Shown here: one piece after another, positions 55,133 to 63,881 of the stretch
How positions within the stretch are numbered: position 1 is the first letter of the stretch
Layout: the number at the start of each line of letters is the position of its first letter
Assembly: GCA_017255395.1 (NCBI GenBank)
Contig: JAFKDC010000021.1
Location: 52,510 to 116,509 of the forward strand
Direction: 5' to 3'
DNA length: 64,000 nucleotides
Origin: Enemella evansiae
GTDB lineage: Bacteria; Pseudomonadota; Alphaproteobacteria; Rhodobacterales; Rhodobacteraceae
Notes under the pieces: model-generated
What the model saw: only the letters and a program-made list of their open reading frames with translations
Database searches by the model: none
Told to the model about the DNA's origin: nothing
Position numbers and translations under genes: made by a program

Positions 55133-56002
55133 ATGACCCTGCCCTTCGACGGCGCCATCTCCGACTTCTTCGAAACCGACGCGCCGCGACAGGTGCGCGA
55201 AGCGATCAAGCGCGCCGACAAGGACGAGGTTCTAGACCCGGCTTTTCCCTATTCCGACATGCTGGGGCGCAAGCCCTATGAGAAGGACATGGACCGGCTT
55301 CAGATCGAACTGGTCAAGCTTCAGGCCTGGGCCAGGGAAAGCGGTGCCCGCATCGCCATCCTCTTCGAGGGCCGCGACGCTTCTGGCAAGGGCGGCACGA
55401 TCAAGCGCTTCCGCATGAACCTCAACCCGCGCGGCGCGCGCGTGGTGGCGCTGTCGAAACCCTCGGACGTCGAGGCGACGCAGTGGTACTTCCAGCGCTA
55501 CATCGACCACCTGCCCGCCGCCGGGGAAATCGTGTTCTACGACCGCTCTTGGTACAACCGGGGCGTGGTCGAGAAGGTCTTCGACTTCTGCACCGACGAC
55601 CAGCGCGATCACTTCTTCGGACAGGTGCCGGATTTCGAGAAGATGCTGGTGGACGAGGGCATCCTGCTGTTCAAGGTCTGGCTGACGGTGGGCCGGGCCG
55701 AACAGCTGCGCCGCTTCCTGAAGCGCGAGAGCGATCCCCTGAAGCAGTGGAAGCTGTCGTGGATCGACGTCGAGGGGCTGAAGCGCTGGGACGCCTATAC
55801 CGCCGCCATCGCCGAGACGCTGGAGCGCACGCATACCAAGGAAGCGCCCTGGACGGTGATCCGGTCCGACGACAAGAAGCGCGCCCGGCTGGAGGCGATC
55901 CGCCACGTGCTGTTGCAGATCGACTATGCCCGCAAGGCGCCCAAGGCCCTGGGCCAGCCCGACCCGAAGATCATTGGCGGGCCGGATCTCTGGCATGGGT
56001 AA
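55133..56002 (+). CDS. ppk2: Polyphosphate kinase 2
   Basis: PPK2 uses polyphosphate to phosphorylate nucleotides (or the reverse). The 289-residue, one-domain protein has Walker [10 protein letters not shown] (80-88) and the Walker B/lid motif YDRSWYNRG (136-144). [16 protein letters not shown] is also typical. One-domain enzymes of this class usually phosphorylate nucleoside diphosphates. It follows the hydrolase by 87 bp and precedes a TetR gene by 15 bp. The window thus encodes both unrelated types of polyphosphate kinase. Confidence 0.95.
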   Translation: MTLPFDGAISDFFETDAPRQVREAIKRADKDEVLDPAFPYSDMLGRKPYEKDMDRLQIELVKLQAWARESGARIAILFEGRDASGKGGTIKRFRMNLNPRGARVVALSKPSDVEATQWYFQRYIDHLPAAGEIVFYDRSWYNRGVVEKVFDFCTDDQRDHFFGQVPDFEKMLVDEGILLFKVWLTVGRAEQLRRFLKRESDPLKQWKLSWIDVEGLKRWDAYTAAIAETLERTHTKEAPWTVIRSDDKKRARLEAIRHVLLQIDYARKAPKALGQPDPKIIGGPDLWHG

Positions 56003-56017
56003 GGGCGTGCGCTGAAG

Positions 56018-56635
56018 ATGGGCAAACGCGGCTATCATCACGGCAACCTTCGGCAGGCGCTGGTCGACGCGGCCCTGACCCTGATCGAGGAAAAGGGCCC
56101 GACCGGCTTTACCCTGTCAGAGGCGGCAAAACTGGCGGGCGTGACCCCGGCGGCGGTCTATCGACACTTCGCCGGGCGCGAGGACCTGATCGCCGAAGCC
56201 GCCCGGCAGGGCTATGGGATCTTCGCCGACGTGATGCAGTTCGCCTATGACAAGGGCCAGCCCTCAGCGCTTGCCGCCTTCGAGTCGACGGGCCGCGCCT
56301 ACCTGGCCTTTGCCCGCCGTTATCCGGGCCACTATATCGCGATGTTCGAAAGCGGCATCTCGGTGAACCACTCGCCGGATCTGGCCGCGATCTCCGCCAA
56401 GGCACGCGGGGTGCTGGAGAAGGCCGCGAACGACCTGTCACAGCACATCCCGCCGGAAAAGCGCCCGCCGCCGCAGATGGTGTCCTCGCACATCTGGGCC
56501 CTGTCGCACGGCGTGGTGGAACTCTTCGCGCGGAACTCTCCCGGCACCCGCGCGCCCTTCCCGCCCGAGGACCTTCTGGAATCCGGCATCGGCATCTACC
56601 TGCGCGGCCTCGGCCTTTTGCCGCCCGACAATTGA
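56018..56635 (+). CDS. TetR-family regulator (WHG-type C-terminal domain)
   Basis: The 205-residue protein has an N-terminal helix-turn-helix (about 8-55, FTLSEAAKLAGVTPAAVYRH). A helical C-terminal ligand domain contains the WALSHGVVELF stretch characteristic of the WHG subgroup. It begins 15 bp after ppk2 on the same strand and may be co-transcribed with it. Target genes unknown; autoregulation of the ppk2-tetR pair is a reasonable guess only. Confidence 0.9.
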   Translation: MGKRGYHHGNLRQALVDAALTLIEEKGPTGFTLSEAAKLAGVTPAAVYRHFAGREDLIAEAARQGYGIFADVMQFAYDKGQPSALAAFESTGRAYLAFARRYPGHYIAMFESGISVNHSPDLAAISAKARGVLEKAANDLSQHIPPEKRPPPQMVSSHIWALSHGVVELFARNSPGTRAPFPPEDLLESGIGIYLRGLGLLPPDN

Positions 56636-56760
56636 CCGGCGGGCACCCCCCTGGCCTTGCCAAGCCACCGGGGCGCTCGTTATCTAGGGCACGACGGCGC
56701 GGCGCCCGGCGCGGGCTTCGCGCCGTCGGCCAGCCACCAACGACGACCGAAAGCGACACA

Positions 56761-57459
56761 ATGGCCCAATCCGTCAGCCCCCGCACGCGCGCCTATTATG
56801 CCCTGATGTCCAACCTGCCCGGACGGCGCGGCCTGCGCTATCTGCGCAAGCTCAGCCGCAGCCGCCACGACGAGGTTCAGGCCGCCTTCGAGGCCGCGCT
56901 GGAGGCGGCGCGCGGCAAGATCTGCATCGATCTCGGCGCGAATGTCGGGGTCTTCAGCCAGCGCATGGCGCAGGTGGCGGCCAAGGTCTATGCCTTCGAG
57001 CCCGATCCATGGACGGCGGCACAGCTGCGCGAGACTCTGAAAGACTGCGACAATATCGAGGTGATCGAGGCCGCCGCAGGCATCGCGCCGGGCCAAATGC
57101 CGCTGTACCGGTCCGAGAAATTCGACAGCGATCCGCGCAAGGGCTCGCTGTCTTCGACGCTGCTGGCCGCGAAAAGCAATGTGTCGGATACCCCCGTGGC
57201 AGAGGTCGAGGTGCGCGATTTCCCTGCCTTCCTGCGCGAGCTCGACCGCGACATCGCCCTGCTCAAGATCGATATCGAAGGCGGAGAGGTCGCCCTGCTC
57301 GAGGCGCTTCTGGACGATCCCGTGGCGCAGCGCATCGACTTCATCTTTGTCGAGACCCACGAGACCAAGCTGCCGCCGGATCTGGTGGCACGCTCCCGCG
57401 CCCTGCGCAAGCGGGTCAGCCGCATGGCCCGGCCCAGGGTCGACATGGACTGGGTCTGA
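56761..57459 (+). CDS. FkbM-family methyltransferase
   Basis: The 232-residue protein has a class I SAM-dependent methyltransferase fold: motif I CIDLGANVGVFSQRM (about 58-72), an acidic residue after VYAFEPDPW, and the FkbM-typical LLKIDIEGGEVALLEALLDD followed by FIFVETHE. The family methylates hydroxyls of sugars or polyketides. It is next to two glycosyltransferase genes, so a role in surface glycan modification is plausible. ATG 56761 was chosen because the longer frame from 56632 is not family-like. Confidence 0.88.
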   Translation: MAQSVSPRTRAYYALMSNLPGRRGLRYLRKLSRSRHDEVQAAFEAALEAARGKICIDLGANVGVFSQRMAQVAAKVYAFEPDPWTAAQLRETLKDCDNIEVIEAAAGIAPGQMPLYRSEKFDSDPRKGSLSSTLLAAKSNVSDTPVAEVEVRDFPAFLRELDRDIALLKIDIEGGEVALLEALLDDPVAQRIDFIFVETHETKLPPDLVARSRALRKRVSRMARPRVDMDWV

Positions 57460-57465
57460 CCCCGG

Positions 57466-58611
57466 TCAGCCCGCCATGATCTCTGCGTAAAGCGCCTCGA
57501 TCCGGGTCAGGTGGGCGGCAAGGGAAAACCGCTCGCGGCACAGCACCTGCGCCGCCGCGCAGCGCCGCCCCGCCTCTTCGGGATTGGCCAGAACCTCCAG
57601 CGTGGCCGCCGCGAACCCCGCGACATCGTCGGGCGCGACCAGCCAGCCGGTCCGGCCCCTGTCGACGATTTCCGGCGTGCCGCCCTCGTCGGTCGCCACC
57701 AGCGGCACCCCGGCCATGCCCGCCTCGATCAGCGTGCGGCCCAGGGCCTCGTGCCGGGCCGGGGCGACCAGCGCCGACATTCCCGCCATCACCGGGCCGA
57801 AGGGGCTGCGTGGCCCGATGGGCCGCACCCGCCCGGTCAGCCCCTCTGCCGCGATCCGCGCCTCGACCGCGGACAGGAAGGGCTGGTGCAGCGCGCCATA
57901 CATCGGGAAGACCACCGCCCCCGGCGCGGCCGCCGCGATCCGCGCGGCGATCTCGACGAACAGTTCGGGCCGCTTGCGGTCCGAGAGATTGGCGACATAG
58001 CCCACGATGGCGGTGCCCGGCGCTACGCCCAGCTCGGCGCAGAGCGCCGCGCGCGCCTCGGCGCTGGCTTCCTGCTGTGGCAGGAAGGGGTTGTAGATCA
58101 TCCGCGCGTGCCCTTGCAGCGGCCCCGGCAGGCTGGACAGGGTAAAGCGCGAGACCGCCACGAAGGCATCCGCCCGCCCGCCCCAGACCGCCATGTGCCG
58201 CCCCGAGGCCGGGGTCCGCTGGTGCCAGACGTGCCGCGCCGCGCCGCCTTCGGTCGCCGCGCTCCAGATCAGGTGATTGCGCATGTCGTGGCTGTGAACG
58301 ATGTCGTAGCCCGACGCCACCGGCCCAAGAACCCGCCGCACCGCCCGGCGGCGCAGCCATTGCCGCCACGGCGCCCGCAGCCTGGGGGCCGTCACCTCTG
58401 GCAGCGAGACCCAGGACTCGCCCAGGCCGCGCAGGTGATCCTCCAGCGCGCCAGAGCGGTGCAGGCCAAGCGTCACCGAATGCCCCGCCTCGCGCAGCGC
58501 CCGCGCCAGCAGCAGCGAAGAGATATGAGAGCCGCCGACACTGTCGCCGGTATAGGGAAAGAGAATCCTGAGGGGGGGCAAGGCGGGCTCCGGCTTGTTG
58601 GGCCGTCCCAT
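57466..58611 (-). CDS. Glycosyltransferase family 4
   Basis: The 381-residue, GT-B-fold protein has an N-terminal half starting RILFPYTGDSVGGSHISSLL. The C-terminal nucleotide-sugar domain has VGYVANLSDRKRPELFVEIA and the EX7E-like segment RHEALGRTLIEAGMAGVP, plus ATDEGGTPEIV. The enzyme likely adds a sugar to a surface polysaccharide or lipid. The gene converges on the FkbM methyltransferase gene and is divergent from the family 2-like glycosyltransferase; the cluster is small, with no polymerase or flippase. Confidence 0.9.
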   Translation of the reverse strand: MGRPNKPEPALPPLRILFPYTGDSVGGSHISSLLLARALREAGHSVTLGLHRSGALEDHLRGLGESWVSLPEVTAPRLRAPWRQWLRRRAVRRVLGPVASGYDIVHSHDMRNHLIWSAATEGGAARHVWHQRTPASGRHMAVWGGRADAFVAVSRFTLSSLPGPLQGHARMIYNPFLPQQEASAEARAALCAELGVAPGTAIVGYVANLSDRKRPELFVEIAARIAAAAPGAVVFPMYGALHQPFLSAVEARIAAEGLTGRVRPIGPRSPFGPVMAGMSALVAPARHEALGRTLIEAGMAGVPLVATDEGGTPEIVDRGRTGWLVAPDDVAGFAAATLEVLANPEEAGRRCAAAQVLCRERFSLAAHLTRIEALYAEIMAG

Positions 58612-58671
58612 GCTAGAATATCCACCGCGGCTCTGCTAGGCCAAGTCCGTTGCGCTGCCCCGAGGATACCG

Positions 58672-59694
58672 ATGCCAGACCTGCCCCGCGCCGAGGACGT
58701 CACCGTCCACCACAACGACCTGAGCGACCGCCCCGGCCTGCCGCTTGTTCTCGTGGTGCGCAACGAACGGCCCTTGATGCCCGAGTTCCTCGACCACTAC
58801 CGCGCCATCGGGGTGGAACGGTTCTTCATCCTCGACGATGCCTCGACCGATGGCACCCCCGACCTGCTGATGCAGGAGCCCGACGTCTGCCTATTGCAGT
58901 CCAGCCGCCGCTACGGCGAGACACCCGACCCCGAAAGCCTGCCCTCCGCCCTGCGCAAGGCCGGCGACACGCGGATGATCCACGTCTGGCGCACCGGGCT
59001 GATGAATCGCTTCTGCGCCGGGCAATGGGCGCTGCAATGCGATGTGGACGAGTTCCTGCTGCTGCCCGAGGGCGTCCGGCTGCCGGATGTGATCCAGAGG
59101 CTGACCGCCGAGGGCGCGGCAGGGGTCTGGGGCGGGATGATCGACCTCTACCCGCGCGACATGGCGGCGCTGGCCGCCTGCCCCGACAGCGGCTTCACAT
59201 GGCCCCGCTGCGAGTGGTTCTTCGACGGGCGGCGGCATTTCTCGCTGCGCCCGGACAAGCCGCCCCGGCACCACTATGTCGGCGTGCGCCACCGGCTGGA
59301 CGTGGCCTTCGCGGAAAAGCCCGACCTGTCGCCGCTCTCCCGGGCCAAGCTGCGCTTTCTGGGGCGGCGCAAGGCGCCCTCGGGGACGCTGGTGAAGCCG
59401 ATCCTGCAGCACTGGCAGCCCGGCAGCTACTACCTGAACAGTCACCTGACCACCCAAAGCCTGAGCGCGCGCATCCTGTTGCCGCTGCTGCACTACCGCT
59501 ACACGCCCGCCATCCTGCGCAAGCTGGAATGGGCCATGACCGAGGGCGGCTATTCCAAGGGCAACGCGGATTACCAGCGCGTCGACCGGATGCTGGCCGA
59601 GATGCGCGCGCGGAACGCCAGCTTCCTCGGGCCGGTCTCGGTGCCGCTGACCGGCTTCGACAGCCTTGCGCGGACCGGCAACGCCATCTGGTAA
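58672..59694 (+). CDS. Family 2-like glycosyltransferase
   Basis: The 340-residue, GT-A-fold protein has LVLVVRNERPLMPEFLDHYR, FILDDASTDGTPDLL and the DxD-like metal motif in QCDVDEFLLLP. This arrangement, with a double acidic motif and WPRCEWFFDGR downstream, is typical of the glycosyl transferase 2_4 (formerly DUF) proteins common in roseobacters. Probable role: sugar addition to envelope glycan or exopolysaccharide. ATG 58672 follows CGAGGATACCG. A large upstream extension in the same frame overlaps the opposite gene and is a shadow. Confidence 0.85.
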   Translation: MPDLPRAEDVTVHHNDLSDRPGLPLVLVVRNERPLMPEFLDHYRAIGVERFFILDDASTDGTPDLLMQEPDVCLLQSSRRYGETPDPESLPSALRKAGDTRMIHVWRTGLMNRFCAGQWALQCDVDEFLLLPEGVRLPDVIQRLTAEGAAGVWGGMIDLYPRDMAALAACPDSGFTWPRCEWFFDGRRHFSLRPDKPPRHHYVGVRHRLDVAFAEKPDLSPLSRAKLRFLGRRKAPSGTLVKPILQHWQPGSYYLNSHLTTQSLSARILLPLLHYRYTPAILRKLEWAMTEGGYSKGNADYQRVDRMLAEMRARNASFLGPVSVPLTGFDSLARTGNAIW

Positions 59695-59711
59695 GCGCCT
59701 GCCACAGAACG

Positions 59712-59740
59712 AAAAAGGCCGCCCCCGATACGGGACGGCC
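59712..59740 (-). terminator. Rho-independent terminator of the rplM-rpsI operon
   Basis: On the minus strand GGCCGTCCC (complement of 59732-59740) pairs with GGGGCGGCC (complement of 59717-59725) with one mismatch, then TTTTT (complement of 59712-59716). It is 43 nt beyond the rpsI stop and also ends the convergent glycosyltransferase gene region. Confidence 0.8.
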
Positions 59741-59782
59741 CTGACTTTCGGCACGGCGGGGTGTGCACCCCTCCGGCTGTGA

Positions 59783-60271
59783 TTAACGCTTCGAGAACTG
59801 GAAGCTGCGGCGCGCCTTGCGCTTACCGTATTTCTTCCGCTCGACGACGCGGCTGTCGCGGGTCAGGAAGCCTGCCGCCTTCAGCGCGCCGCGCAGCTCC
59901 GGGTTGTACAGCTGCAGCGCCTTCGAGATGCCGTGCTTGACCGCACCGGCCTGACCGGTGAGGCCACCGCCCTTGACGGTTGCGAAGACGTCGAATTCAC
60001 CTTCCACGCCAGCGATCTGGAACGGCTGGCGCAGGATCAGCTGCAGCACCGGACGGGCAAAGTACTTGTCCTGGTCCTTGCCGTTCACGATGACCTTGCC
60101 GGAGCCCGGCTTGATCCAGACGCGGGCAACCGCGTCCTTCCGCTTGCCGGTGGCATAGGAACGGCCCAGCTCGTCACGGACGGGCTCGCGGGGGGCCTCT
60201 TCGAGAACCGAGGTGTCGACAGAGCCAGCGGCCGCGCCGAGTTCTTCCAGGGAGTTGATCTGTTCAGCCAT
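59783..60271 (-). CDS. rpsI: 30S ribosomal protein S9
   Basis: S9 is a primary protein of the 30S head whose C-terminal tail reaches the P-site tRNA. The 162-residue product has an alphaproteobacterial N-terminal extension of about 35 residues before the core [21 protein letters not shown]. The core continues with [19 protein letters not shown] and the invariant C-terminal [11 protein letters not shown]. It starts 2 bp after rplM ends, in the universal rplM-rpsI operon. Confidence 0.98.
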   Translation of the reverse strand: MAEQINSLEELGAAAGSVDTSVLEEAPREPVRDELGRSYATGKRKDAVARVWIKPGSGKVIVNGKDQDKYFARPVLQLILRQPFQIAGVEGEFDVFATVKGGGLTGQAGAVKHGISKALQLYNPELRGALKAAGFLTRDSRVVERKKYGKRKARRSFQFSKR

Positions 60272-60273
60272 GA

Positions 60274-60732
60274 TTACACCCGGGTGTTCTTGGAGTTCTT
60301 GGATTTCACGTCCAGAACCTCGGGGTTCTGGGCGTCGTGCGGGTGCTCTGCCGACGCGTAGATGCGCAGGTTGGTCAGCTGCTTGCGCGACAGGCGGTTG
60401 CCCGGCAGCATGCGCTTGACGGCCTGGAACACGACGCGCTCGGGGTGTGCGCCCTCGAGAATCTGCGCCTTGGTGCGGGACTTGATGCCGCCCGGGTGGC
60501 CGGTGTGCCAGTAGAAGTGCTCTTCGCGCTTCTTGCCGGTCAGCTGGACCTTGTCGGCGTTCACGATGATGACGTTGTCGCCCATGTCCATGTGGGGGGT
60601 GAAGGTGGCCTTGTGCTTGCCGCGCAGGCGCATGGCGACGATCGAGGCGAGACGGCCCAGAACAACGCCCTCGGCGTCGATCACGACCCACTTCTTCTCG
60701 ATGTCTGCCGGAGTCGCAGAGAAGGTTTTCAT
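60274..60732 (-). CDS. rplM: 50S ribosomal protein L13
   Basis: L13 is an early assembly protein of the 50S subunit. The 152-residue product has the typical start [15 protein letters not shown], then [19 protein letters not shown] and [18 protein letters not shown]. It is the first gene of the operon with rpsI. The leader from the promoter at 60799-60826 is about 60 nt. Confidence 0.98.
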   Translation of the reverse strand: MKTFSATPADIEKKWVVIDAEGVVLGRLASIVAMRLRGKHKATFTPHMDMGDNVIIVNADKVQLTGKKREEHFYWHTGHPGGIKSRTKAQILEGAHPERVVFQAVKRMLPGNRLSRKQLTNLRIYASAEHPHDAQNPEVLDVKSKNSKNTRV

Positions 60733-60798
60733 GTGATAGTTCCGTTTATTGACAAGGGTCGCGCGATGAATCCGCCCGGCCCGGTATCCGATTGCGGG

Positions 60799-60826
60799 GT
60801 TATACAGCCTGCGGAAAGCCAGTCAA
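60799..60826 (-). promoter_or_regulatory. Sigma-70-type promoter of rplM-rpsI
   Basis: On the minus strand TTGACT (complement of 60821-60826), a 16-nt spacer and TATAAC (complement of 60799-60804) give a near-consensus -35/-10 pair. It is about 67 bp upstream of the rplM start and is the best promoter seen in the window. Confidence 0.75.
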
Positions 60827-60979
60827 GCACCACATATCCCAAATACTAAAACGATTTCAATGGCTTAAAATTACGGTATCTGAATACCCCACGAAAACCG
60901 GCCTTCCCGGCCCCTTGACCCTGCCGCCTTCAGCCGCCACCAAGGGCGCGTTGCGACACGCCTGATTGATCCCGATACG

Positions 60980-61282
60980 ATGGCCCTGATTTTGACCGCC
61001 CTGACACTTGCGCTGTCCGCGCTTCTCAGCACCGGGGCAGTGCGCAAGATGATCGAGGTCTACGAGGCGAAGCACGAGCTGAAGCAGGGCTCTGCCGGGT
61101 TCTTCCGCATGATCAGCGGCTGGTCGCGTATCGGCTTCTGGCTGCTGATCACCTGGTTCATCGCCACGGTCCTCGGCGACTGGCACCGGACCGACGACCT
61201 TGCGGGCGCCATCGACCGCGCGCAACTGCGGCTGTACCTCATGATGGAAATCCTTGCGGCACTGGCGGAGTCGGACAGTTGA
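60980..61282 (+). CDS. Small two-helix membrane protein
   Basis: This 100-residue protein has two hydrophobic segments (about 2-20 and 50-66) separated by a charged, cytoplasm-like loop with KMIEVYEAKHELKQGS. No family is recognised. Its stop codon overlaps the TTG start of the following zinc-ribbon protein (TTGA), so the two are translationally coupled and probably work together. Confidence 0.65.
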   Translation: MALILTALTLALSALLSTGAVRKMIEVYEAKHELKQGSAGFFRMISGWSRIGFWLLITWFIATVLGDWHRTDDLAGAIDRAQLRLYLMMEILAALAESDS

Positions 61283-62316
61283 GCATCGCGCAGTCCGACC
61301 TTCTGTGCCAGAGCTGCGCCGGGCAATGCGCCTTCGACCCCGCGCATCAGGGGCTGACCTGCACCCACTGCGGCACGCGCCGCTCGCTTGCAACGCCGTG
61401 GGACGCACAGGCCGCCGCCGAGACCCGCTACAATCCCGGTGCCAATGACGCCACCGCCCCCGCCTTGCCCGAGAGCATCCACTGCCACTGCGAGACCTGC
61501 GGCGGAGAGGTCACCTTTACCGGCCCGGCGCTGTCGACCCATTGCCCCTATTGCGACGGCCCGGTGGTCATGACCTCTGCCGCCGAGGGCTTTCGCGCCA
61601 TGGCGCTGATCCCCTTCCGGGTGCCCGCCGAAGCCGCGCCCGACCATATCGCGCAATGGATCAAGGGCCGCCTCTGCGCGCCGAACGACCTGAGCGCAAC
61701 GTCCTCCGAAGGCCGGATTGCCGGGCTTTACGCGCCCTTCTGGACCTTCGACAGCACCGAGTTCGTCCGCTACACCGCCACCTACCGCAGGGGTTCGGGC
61801 GACAAGGCGCGGCGTGTCCGCGTGAGCGGCTCCCTTCAGGTGCATTTCGACGACATGCTCGCGCCCGCCTCGGATCACGTCACCCCGCTGATCCGCGACG
61901 GCATCCTGCATGACTTCGACCCGCGCCGCCTGCGCCCCTACCGCGCGGGCTACCTTGCGGGCTTCGCCGCAGAGCGTCACCGGCAAAGCGTGGCCGAGGG
62001 GCTGGCCTCGAACGAGGCCGACAAGCACCTTTTGCTGCGCAATCGCGTGAAGGATCACGTCGGAAAACCCGCCACCCGGGTCTCGCATATGGACACCGAC
62101 ACCAGCGGCATCCACTACCGGCGCATCCTGCTGCCGGTCTGGATCCTGCACTACAGCTATGGCGGCAAACCGATGAAGGTCGTGGTCTCGGGGATCGACG
62201 GGCGCACCTACGGGGAAAGGCCCTTCTCGCGCGTGAAACTGCTGCTGGCCTCGGCCTTGTTCGCCGCCGCCGCCGTGGCCTTCGGGTTCCTCTGGGGCTA
62301 CGCCGGGGCCCCCTGA
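61279..62316 (+). CDS. Zinc-ribbon protein with C-terminal transmembrane anchor
   Basis: The 345-residue protein has two Cys4-type zinc-ribbon-like motifs near the N terminus. The first is CQSC...CTHC (about residues 10-31); the second is CETC...CPYC (about 71-92). A beta-rich central domain follows, including IAGLYAPFWTFDS. One hydrophobic C-terminal helix lies at about 320-342. It is tail-anchored with its ribbons in the cytoplasm, inferred from topology. Start is TTG 61279, overlapping the upstream stop. Similar ribbon proteins are described as TFIIB-like by fold only; no DNA-related role is implied. Confidence 0.75.
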   Translation: MSIAQSDLLCQSCAGQCAFDPAHQGLTCTHCGTRRSLATPWDAQAAAETRYNPGANDATAPALPESIHCHCETCGGEVTFTGPALSTHCPYCDGPVVMTSAAEGFRAMALIPFRVPAEAAPDHIAQWIKGRLCAPNDLSATSSEGRIAGLYAPFWTFDSTEFVRYTATYRRGSGDKARRVRVSGSLQVHFDDMLAPASDHVTPLIRDGILHDFDPRRLRPYRAGYLAGFAAERHRQSVAEGLASNEADKHLLLRNRVKDHVGKPATRVSHMDTDTSGIHYRRILLPVWILHYSYGGKPMKVVVSGIDGRTYGERPFSRVKLLLASALFAAAAVAFGFLWGYAGAP

Positions 62317-62321
62317 AACGC

Positions 62322-62345
62322 AAAACGCCCCGCCCGGTCGGGGCG
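62322..62345 (-). terminator. Rho-independent terminator of the 49-residue basic protein gene
   Basis: On the minus strand a CGCCCCG/CGGGGCG stem (62326-62332 with 62339-62345) is followed by TTTT (complement of 62322-62325). It lies 26 nt after the stop of the small minus-strand gene. Confidence 0.65.
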
Positions 62346-62371
62346 AGGCGTCTGCGAAGTCTGCAAGCCGC

Positions 62372-62521
62372 TCAGATCTTGCGGCGGAACATACGGAACA
62401 GCCCGCTGGCCACCTGGCTTTCGGCGCTGCGGCGGCTGCGGACGGGACGGCGGCGATGGTGGCCGGTCTTGGCGGCACTGTAGCTTCCGACGGCGCGGCG
62501 GATCATGCTTCCGATACTCAT
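62372..62521 (-). CDS. Small highly basic protein (49 aa)
   Basis: The 49 residues are very rich in Arg, Ser and His (GHHRRRPVRSRRSAESQ) and end in FRMFRRKI. CGGAGGAAAGACC sits directly before ATG 62521, an excellent ribosome binding site, and a terminator follows the gene, so it looks like a complete small transcription unit. No function is recognised; nucleic-acid or membrane-surface binding would fit the charge. Confidence 0.65.
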   Translation of the reverse strand: MSIGSMIRRAVGSYSAAKTGHHRRRPVRSRRSAESQVASGLFRMFRRKI

Positions 62522-62617
62522 GGTCTTTCCTCCGTTTGGTTCATGGCGCCCTGAGGCGTCTGCTGGGGAAAGAACGCCCGGCGCGACCTGCCGTTCCATG
62601 ACCCGGCGAAGGACCGC

Positions 62618-63043
62618 CTAGCCGCGCGCGGGCGGGATCGAGTAGGTCAGCGAGGCATGGGCCACCGGATCGCCGCTGCCCTCGGAGTAGAGCAGCACAT
62701 CCGTCACCGACAGCGTCCGCCCCAGCTTCAGCACCCGCGCCTCGGCCAGCAGGTCCACACCCGCCGCGGGCTTGCGCATGAAATCGATCGAGCAATGGGT
62801 CGTCACCGCCAGCGCCTGCCGACCGATCCGCGCCATGGTGGCCACATAGGCCGCCACATCCGCCAGCCCGAACATCGACGGCCCCGACACGGTGCCGCCC
62901 GGGCGCAGGTGCTGCTCGTCCACATGCAGACGCATGACCAGCCGCTCTTCGGTCAGCTCGTCGATCCCGAACATGCCGCGCACCTGCGGAAAGACCTCGT
63001 CCAGGTAGCCCGCCATTTCCTCGGCTTCGATCATCAGCGCCAT
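62618..63043 (-). CDS. PaaI-type hotdog thioesterase
   Basis: The 141-residue hotdog-fold protein has HLRPGGTVSGPSMFGLADVAAYVA, shown here only in part: GTVSGPSMFGLADVA is the PaaI/YbgC-like active-site helix region. ALAVTTHCSIDFMRKPAAG is the paired strand. It hydrolyses acyl-CoA thioesters, probably aromatic or medium-chain. AGGAGG lies directly upstream of ATG 63043. It is divergent from the enoyl-CoA hydratase gene, with 54 bp between them, a sensible pairing for CoA metabolism. Confidence 0.88.
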   Translation of the reverse strand: MALMIEAEEMAGYLDEVFPQVRGMFGIDELTEERLVMRLHVDEQHLRPGGTVSGPSMFGLADVAAYVATMARIGRQALAVTTHCSIDFMRKPAAGVDLLAEARVLKLGRTLSVTDVLLYSEGSGDPVAHASLTYSIPPARG

Positions 63044-63097
63044 TCGCTTTCCTCCTTGCTTTGCGGCAGCTAAGCTGCCCGAAAAGCGGAGGACAAG

Positions 63098-63880
63098 ATG
63101 GAAATCCTGCAACGTCGCGACACCGGGGGCGTCACCCGGCTGCACATGAACGCGCCCGAGCGGCTGAACGCGCTTTCGGACGAGATGCTGGCTGCGCTTC
63201 AGGCGCAGATCGACGCGCTGATGGAAGACCGCGACAGCCGCGTGGTGATCCTGTCCGGCGCGGGCAAGGCCTTCTGCGCGGGCCACGACCTGAAGCAGAT
63301 GCAGGCCGGGCGGCAGGCCGAGGACGGTGGCGCCTCCTATTTCGCCGACCTCTTCAACCGTTGCGGCGCGGTCATGCAGGGGCTGCAACGCCTGCCCCAG
63401 CCGGTCATCGCGCAGGTCCACGGCATCGCCACCGCCGCCGGGTGCCAGCTTGTCGCCTCCTGCGACATGGCCCTGGCCGCCGAGGGCACGCGCTTCGGCG
63501 TCAACGGCGTGAACATCGGCCTCTTCTGTTCGACGCCCATGGTGGCGCTTTCGCGCAATATCCCGCGCAAGAAGGCCTTCGAGATGCTATCCACCGGGCG
63601 CTTCCTGTCCTGCGCAGAGGCCGAGGCCGCCGGTCTGATCAACCGCGCCGTCGCCCCCGAGACGCTGGAGGACGCCTGCGACGAGCTGGCCGCGACGGTC
63701 GCCGCCAAGCTCTCGGCCGCCGTGCGCATCGGCAAATCCGCCTTCTACGACCAGCTTCAGATGCCGCTGGATCAGGCCTATGCCTTCACCGGCGCCGTCA
63801 TGGTCGAGAACATGCTCTGGCGCGACACCGACGAGGGCATCGCGGCCTTCCTCGAAAAGCGCAGCCCGGACTGGGCCTAG
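63098..63880 (+). CDS. Enoyl-CoA hydratase/isomerase family protein
   Basis: The 260-residue crotonase-fold protein has the oxyanion-hole motifs GKAFCAGHDLKQM (about 55-67) and VHGIATAAGCQLVASCDMALA (about 108-128, only part conserved as GIATAAGC). The latter has Ala/Gly-rich replacements near the positions where hydratases carry catalytic Glu, so whether it is a hydratase, isomerase or hydrolase is uncertain. An IS481-like element begins two bases after its stop codon, so the 3' flank has been changed by insertion. Confidence 0.88.
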   Translation: MEILQRRDTGGVTRLHMNAPERLNALSDEMLAALQAQIDALMEDRDSRVVILSGAGKAFCAGHDLKQMQAGRQAEDGGASYFADLFNRCGAVMQGLQRLPQPVIAQVHGIATAAGCQLVASCDMALAAEGTRFGVNGVNIGLFCSTPMVALSRNIPRKKAFEMLSTGRFLSCAEAEAAGLINRAVAPETLEDACDELAATVAAKLSAAVRIGKSAFYDQLQMPLDQAYAFTGAVMVENMLWRDTDEGIAAFLEKRSPDWA

Positions 63881-63881
63881 G

